Source: Orobanche coerulescens
Lineage: Eukaryota > Streptophyta > Magnoliopsida > Lamiales > Orobanchaceae
Assembly: GCA_033398695.1 (NCBI GenBank)
Contig: CM065814.1
Coordinates: 107,076,501 to 107,140,500, forward strand
Direction: 5' to 3'
DNA length: 64,000 nucleotides
The notes beneath the pieces were generated by a model. That model was not told the DNA's origin, did not search any database, and saw only the letters and a list, made by a program, of their open reading frames with translations. This document shows, piece by piece, positions 58,105 through 64,000 of this stretch (within the stretch, counting starts at the first letter, position 1; each line of letters opens with the position of its first letter). Both the position numbers and the translations under genes were made by a program.

Positions 58105-60543
58105 TGTAACACCCCAAACTAGGCGGACATTACAGTGTCGTGGACCCCTGACTGGGACCCACCCGGCGAATGAAGATTAATGGATTACATAATACAATGT
58201 AGTACCGAACCACATTATGTCATCAATTAATCCGATGAGGAGTTTCAAGTACAACACACCTAGGAATACAAAATACATGTATATTTTATATGAAGATAAA
58301 ATATACAACACTGAATGAAATAAAAATTCAAACAGAACTGCAGCGGAAAAATACATGACAAAGAAACATGAACAAATGAAGAGACTGGGGCCCCCTACAA
58401 GTATCACTGGGACTTCTCACCGTCAACGTTCTCTTCCCATGCTTTTGCCTTGCCATGACCTAAAAACAATATCCCCAACGGGGTCAGTTACACAGAACAA
58501 CAATCCTCGGAGTTGAACAAGTATAATCATTATATATATATATAATAGTTATGAAATCAAGCTGAAGAGGGGCATCATAGTACGCCCGTAATGGGACGTG
58601 CAAGTGCACAAGAAGAGTGTCCGGACACACCCGCACTTGTACCTAAGTAGTCTCATGGAGGCACGTTACCGTGTGCACAGTCCATTGTGTCGGTGAACCC
58701 GTATCACGTGACTATCGTGTGCCCGACTAAAAATTCCACACATAACCACCCGGACACGCAATATGAACCCAGAAGGTCACAAGAACAAAAGTGACCATGA
58801 TGAATATTAATGAATAACAATCCGACAAGGGTCAAGAATGACTCACCGAGATGAAATAATAATGAAATGAATGATAGCTCACTGAAATGATTGGAACCGT
58901 CGTTCCTCGTGAATTAAATTATTAGTTTGATAATTACAAGTATCAACATGATTAATACACTATGAATGAATTATGAATATGAATGAACAACAACAAAAGG
59001 AATGAGCATCCTTTTTACCGAGTAAGAATTAACTTACACAATACCGGTGATGAAATGTCCTCTCTCGAACAAACGGCCTTAATGGAATTATCGGTCGCTC
59101 AAACAACCTTGAATAACATAATTACCAAAAAGCGCTTAATATACGTATCAAGCAAGTTCACAACCAAATCAAAAGTCGATACAACAATATCCAAACTCAT
59201 TGGGGCATTCGAACAAATATGTTGCAAACATTCATCCTTTGATGATAACCAATCCCAAATATATCGAAACCAACCTCCAAAATGAGTAGTTCAACTCCAA
59301 TAAAACATTATCAATACAATCAAATAAGCCAATAGAAATACTCCATTCGAGATTACGACAACATCTAGTCGAAACCCTAAAAATCCCAAAGTCAACCCTT
59401 AGGGTGTTCTTGAATAATTCTCCAAATACTCAACAAATCCGAAAAAAACACCAATAAATCTGTAGGAATACATGCATCCATGGTAGATAATCCAGTTCTA
59501 ACATATTCCAACATAATAGCAAGCTAACTCGAAGAGATCGAAATGAAAACACTCAAATCCCAAAATTCTAGATTCAAGCAAAGTTACCTTGATTTGGTGA
59601 GTTGGAGAGGATTAAATGGTGATTAATCCAAACTAGAAGCTTGAAGATGTTGATAGTTGATTGCAGCTTAAAAACACTTCACAAAATGTCCAAAGTCGCC
59701 CAAAATCTCCTGTGAGAGAAGGTGAGATGTGAAAATGCCGTAACTAGACTCAACTGTCCAATTTATACCTGAACCAGCTCAGCGCGCGCTAGCTCCTGAT
59801 ATTAGCGTGCGCTAGCGGGTTCACCGGCCAGTCCAGTGAGTTCTGACTGCTTCGTTAGCGTGCGCTAACGTCTTCTCTTTAGCATGCGTTACCCAAACAT
59901 TAGCGTGCGCTAACTGATGTTGATACCCAAACAACTGGAATCCAGAACCTACTGTCCAAAGTCTGATCGAGCCTTAGCACGCGCTACACTGATGCTTAGC
60001 GTGCGCTACCAAAATAAATCTTGCGTATGCTATACCCACTCCTAGCGTGCGCTAAGAATTCCCCGCCTCAGTCCAGTACCTACTGGACTGCCTTCTCCCA
60101 AAACGCTAGTGCGCGTTGATGAAGCGATACCATGCGCTACAACTCACAACTAGCATACGCTATTTTCTAATCATAGCGTGTGCTACAAATCGTCCAATTC
60201 AGTCCAGTGCCTACTGGACTGCTTGCCACAATACATTAGTAGCATGCGCTAATGAAGTCCGATAGCGTGCGCTACCAGTACACAACTAGCATGCGCTAAA
60301 AATAGTATGTAGCGTGCGCTACTCAACACACACAGGCTGCCAACAACGACGATAATGATAATATTCTCGACTCGAATCTCAAACAATGATGAAAGGCGAA
60401 TGATAACTGATCCAAGGTTCAATATACGCCAAACGGTGAACACAATGACCAAACATGAATGATGAATAATTATTACTGAGTGAAAGATTACTGAATGACA
60501 ATTAACTGAATGATAATGAATAAATTTATAATCGGGTATTACA
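58105..60543 (-). mobile_element. Element F 3' LTR
   Basis: 2,439 bp, ending GGGTATTACA. It holds a (TA)n run at 58531-58544, a small CCCCAACGGGG hairpin near 58473, a TATA box (59760-59769, minus GGTATAAATT) and a large TAGCGTGCGCTA array. No gene. Confidence 0.85.
59778..60325. repeat. Array of TAGCGTGCGCTA boxes in F LTR
   Basis: About 17 boxes, the largest array here, such as TTAGCGTGCGCTAA, CTAGCATGCGCTAA and ATAGCGTGTGCTAC. Between them are three inverted pairs of AGTCCAGT and ACTGGACT. The same spacer pair occurs in G. The TATA box follows in sense direction. Confidence 0.85.
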
Positions 60544-60578
60544 TCTTTCCCCCCTTAAAAAGAGTTTCGTCCTCAAAA
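60544..60578 (-). promoter_or_regulatory. PPT and decayed hairpin of element F
   Basis: The minus strand reads CTTTTTAAGGGGGGAAAGA before the LTR, preceded by the mutated hairpin GTTTCGTCCTCAAAAC. Confidence 0.72.
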
Positions 60579-61900
60579 CTAAGGGTCAAACAAATCGGGA
60601 TAACTCTCCTGCATACTATCCTCGGTTTCCCAAGTAGCCTCTTTGACTCCGTGTCTAGACCACTGAATCTTAACTAAAGGAATCGTATTGTTCCTCAACT
60701 GTTTGATTCACCGCTCCAAGATTCATACAGAATGCTCCTCGTACGTATGATCATCCGCGATCTCGATTTCATCAAACTAAAGTATTTGACTAGGGTCGGT
60801 AACATACTTCTGCAACTGAGAGACATGAAATACGTTATGAATTCGGCTCAAGGCTGGAGGTAAAGCCAATCAATAATCCAGATCGCCTACTCGATCCAAA
60901 ATCTCAAATGGTCCAATAAATCTCGGACTCAATTTTCCTTTCTTCCCGAAACGAAAAATACCTCGGGTTGGGGATACCTTGACCAAAACATGGTCACCTG
61001 CCTCGAACTCTAATGGTCGACGACGATTATCTGCATATGATTTTTGTCGACTCTGAGCGGTCAACAAATGACTCCTGATCAAAGCTACCTTCTCGCGGGC
61101 GGCTATAAGCATATCGGGCTCGGTGCCAATTGATCCCGATAAGTCATCCCAACACAAAGGATATCGACAATGACGACCATATAAGGCCTCCTAAGGTGCC
61201 ACCTTAATCGAAGCATGCCAACTGTTATTGTATGTGAACTCGATCAACGGTAGTTGAGCTTCCCAATCATCTTCCAAATCGAGGATGCATGCCCTCAACA
61301 TGTCCTCCAACGTCTGAATAGTTCTCTCTGATTGTCCGTCAGACTGAGGGTGAAAAGTTGTGCTGAAATTGAGCTGAGTTCCCATGGCACGATGAATAGA
61401 TTTCCAAAAATACGACACGAATCGCCCGTCACGATCCGAAACGATACTCTTAGGGGTACCGTGCAATCTCACGATCTCTTTTATGAATAACTGGGCAAGT
61501 CTCTCAGGACCCCACATATCCTTAATCTCAAGGAAATAAGCTGACTTAGTTAAACGGTCCACAATTACCCAAATTGTATTCATGCCACACTGACTCGTCA
61601 GCAAACTCGTGATGAAGTCCATTGAAATATCCTCCCACTTCCATTCTGGAATAGGAAGCGGTTTCAGCATACCCGTCGGTCGCTGATGTTCTACCTTAAC
61701 TTACTGACAGGTTAGACATCTCGAAACAAATTCTGCGACTTCTCGCTTCATATTACTCCACCAGTGATTCTGTTTCGAGTTCTTGTACATCTTGCTAGAC
61801 CCCGAATGAATAGAATAAGGGGTAGCATGGGCCTCTCTCAAAATCGAGCTTTTCAACCGTCATTCGCCAGAACGCATAACCGGTTCTTAAATCACAAAAG
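60579..61900 (-). pseudogene. Element F integrase
   Basis: One frame with several stops, including one after VAP at 61188-61190 and one inside the zinc region near 61702. Motifs in order: SRCLTCQ, WVIVDRLTKSAYF, VSDRDGRF, QSDGQSERT with the catalytic Glu, YNNSWHASIK, GPFEILDRVG, and a terminal SYPDLFDP. This is the Tekay/Del integrase layout. Its C-terminal end lies directly at the PPT hairpin, as in E. Confidence 0.85.
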
Positions 61901-62712
61901 TCCATCCTCGTGGACCACAAATCCAGGGGCTTTCCCCTGAGCCACATCATCTCGAATGCGCAACAAAAATAGGTCTGAACCCTGATTCACTCTGATCTCT
62001 TCCTCAAGTGGCGATGAAATTTCTAGCATGCAAAGTTGCCCTTGAACTCGCTGTAACCAAATCTCGGTCTCATGCTTTAGGAACTCTTGTTAAAGCTCCT
62101 TCTGAACTGTTAAACGATCAAGCATTTGCTCCTGAACGGACTTACGGCTCAAGGCATCAGAGACAACATTTGCCTTACCTAGGTGGTATTAAATCTCAAT
62201 ATCATAATCTTTAATCAGTTCGAGCCACCGTCTATGAAGCATATTTAACTCCTTCTGAGTAAATATATACTTAAAACTCTTATGATCAGTGAAAATCTGA
62301 CAGGTGACGCCATAAAGATGATGACGCCAAATCTTCAACGCAAATACCACGGCCGCTAGCTCCAGGTCATGGGTCGGATAGTTGACCTCATAAGGTCTCA
62401 GTTGCCGCGAAACATAGGCAATCACTTTTCCGTTCTGCATTAATACACATCCGAGACCTTGTCCGGACGCGTCACTATAAACCACGAATCCCTCCGTCCC
62501 TTGTGGTAAGGAAAGGACAGGCACTGAGATTAAACAACTCTTGAGCTCCTCAAAACTCCGTGGACACACGTCAGACCACGTGTATTTCTTATCCTTCCGC
62601 AAAAGGTTCATCATAGGTTGAGCGATTTTAGAAAATCCTTCCACAAATCGCCGGTAATAGCCTACTAATCCGAGAAAGCTTCGGATTTCCTTAACATTCT
62701 TCGGAGGTTGAC
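61901..62712 (-). pseudogene. Element F RT end and RNase H
   Basis: Frame with [27 protein letters not shown] (first RNase H Asp), [10 protein letters not shown] (Glu) and [11 protein letters not shown] (Asp). It stops at 62189-62191, beyond which a SDALSRK-like end keeps the last Asp. A deletion of about 30 bp next to 62713 separates it from the RT frame. Confidence 0.85.
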
Positions 62713-63720
62713 ACGTACTCCATCTGATGAAATTACATGTCCGAGAAATGTCACCTCAGACATCCAAAATTCACATTTTGAAAACTTTCCATAGAGCTGC
62801 TCTCGTCTCAACACGTCGAGAACCTGGTGAAGGTGAAATTCATGCTCCTCTGGGTCACGAGAATAAATTAAAATGTCGTCTATGAAAACAACCACGAACC
62901 GGTCTAAATAGTCGATGAAAACTCGGTTCATCAACTCCATGAATACAGCAGGTGCATTAGTTAACCCAAACGACATTACCACAAACTCATAGTGCCCATA
63001 GCGTGTTCGAAACGCCGTTCTAGCAATATCCGACTCTCGAATTCGCAACTGATGATACCTAGATCCCAAATCGATCTTGAAAAATACCGAAGCTCCCTGA
63101 AGTTGATCCAAAAGATCATCGATGCAGGATAAGGGATATTTATTCTTGATCGTCACCCTGTTCGGCTCTCGATAATCAATGCACAAGTGAAATGAACCAT
63201 CCTTCTTCTTGACAAATAATACGGGTGCTCCCCACGGGGACGCACTTAGTCGGATATAACCCTTCTCGGTCAATTCCTCCAGTTGATTCTTCAATTCCTG
63301 CATTTCAGTTGGGGCCATACGATATGGTGCTTTCGATATTGGAGATGTACTAGGCTCTAACTCTATCATGAAGTCCACATCTCTCTGCGGAGGTAGCCCA
63401 GGTAACTCGTCTGGGAATACATCGGCATATTCTCTCACTATCGGGATATCCGCCAATGACACTGATGATTTCTCGGTCTTGGTCATATAGCACCAATAAC
63501 CAACACACCCTTAATTGAGTAATTTCACTGCTTTCATCATATTGATAACTCTTCCGGAACAGCTGGGATTGCTCCCCTGAAATACATACTCGACTCCATC
63601 GTCTGAAATAATAGTGATCATACGCTTACGGACACTAAGGATGGCATCGTGATGATCCATCCAATCAATACCCAAAATAACGTCATCTTTAGGTAAATCT
63701 ACTACGATCAGGTCTGCCAA
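62713..63720 (-). pseudogene. Element F reverse transcriptase
   Basis: RT with [33 protein letters not shown] (relatives read [12 protein letters not shown]), [15 protein letters not shown], catalytic [10 protein letters not shown] and KFSKCEFWM, ending VISSDGVRV at the deletion. A stop at 63511-63513 splits the linker from the RT. The FIDD motif is intact. Confidence 0.87.
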
Positions 63721-64000
63721 CCAATCACGGCCATGAAGCTAAATCGGACAATTCTTAATCTCACGATCTTCGATAATTCTTCTACCGTCAGGTAGTCAAA
63801 TGATATAAGGTTCACAACTAGTAGCATTATCCAGATGAAGTCTACTCAAGCATGACTCGAAAATGAATGAATGTGATGCACCAGCACCAGTATCAAAAAG
63901 GGTACACACATGTTGAGATAAAATTTCGAGTGTACCTGAGATCATTCGGGCCTCCTAATCGTCGGCTCTCTTCATATCATAAATTCGGGGCTTGCCAGCC
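63721..64000 (-). pseudogene. Element F aspartic protease, partial
   Basis: The minus strand encodes FDTGAGASHSFIF (63860-63900), a retropepsin active site, followed by a stop near 63741. The RDW triplet after it corresponds to the position mutated to a stop in E. Gag lies beyond the window. Confidence 0.75.

Larger units (their letters stand above)
58105..64000 (-). mobile_element. Element F: Tekay/Del-type chromovirus, 3' part
   Basis: Begins TGTAACACCCCAAACTAGG. LTR to 60543, then PPT, integrase, RNase H, RT and protease read leftwards from the window's right edge. Gag, PBS and 5' LTR lie outside. Possible 5-bp duplication TAACT at 58100-58104. It is the same lineage as E but clearly a separate family by LTR and protein sequence. 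Confidence 0.88.

Noticed and set aside
58531..58546. (TA)n run as a matrix-attachment or origin signal
   Set aside because: A short simple repeat inside F's LTR; no support for function.

Overview
The window is plant nuclear DNA made almost entirely of nested, decayed LTR retrotransposons. I found no host gene, rRNA, tRNA or CRISPR array. Evidence for a plant: Ty3/gypsy pol genes of the chromovirus (Tekay/Del-like) type with an integrase C-terminal chromodomain-like end, primer-binding sites (PBS) matching the initiator tRNA-Met 3' end (TGGTATCAGAGC), an RTE-type LINE with a (TTG)n tail, and an L1-type LINE with a 3' RNase H domain. The species cannot be told. The setting looks like heterochromatin (inference). 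Family letters A-H and P are my own labels.

Layout. Oldest visible layer: family H (54977-58104, minus), whose right LTR is hit by family F (58105 to the window end, minus, broken gag-pol). Next, family P (minus) is a tandem array with three LTRs: copy a 1-808 (partial), copy b 20167-21402 plus 38796-40829, copy c 42937-45471 plus 54122-54976. The two short internal regions between them carry the same LINE insertion, so the ~5.4 kb unit was duplicated after the LINE arrived. P was then hit by: A (2158-19409, minus, gag only, TSD CCTTT); D (21403-38790, plus, no genes, TSD CCAGC); G (45472-54116, minus, no genes, TSD TCAAA). A was hit in its 5' LTR by B (5684-18359, minus, no genes, TSD GTTAG). 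B was hit in its 3' LTR by C (8096-12227, plus, gag-protease only). D was hit in its 5' LTR by E (24020-33434, minus, full gag-pol order, TSD ACGGA). G carries an L1 fragment in its 3' LTR. The deepest chain is H > P > A > B > C (that P sits in H is inferred from one side).

How the parts relate. B, D and G share a gene-less internal scaffold (PBS, stump of gag, a hairpin next to the polypurine tract (PPT), then a further non-coding block) and the same LTR ends as E. They look like deletion derivatives that an E-like element could have mobilised. The most striking unexplained signal is in the LTRs. Directly upstream of the TATA box each family carries a dense array of short self-complementary boxes whose core differs by family: TACGTACGTA (P, H), TACGGCCGTA (D), TAGCGTGCGCTA (B, G, F), GTGCCGCGGCAC (E), TTCTAGAA (C); A has a 31-bp tandem repeat in the same place. 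Downstream, in the probable leader, lie a second repeat array with a GGTCCGACGGG core and a pair of hairpins kept across families despite sequence change. Nothing here is intact as a gene; all reading frames are broken.
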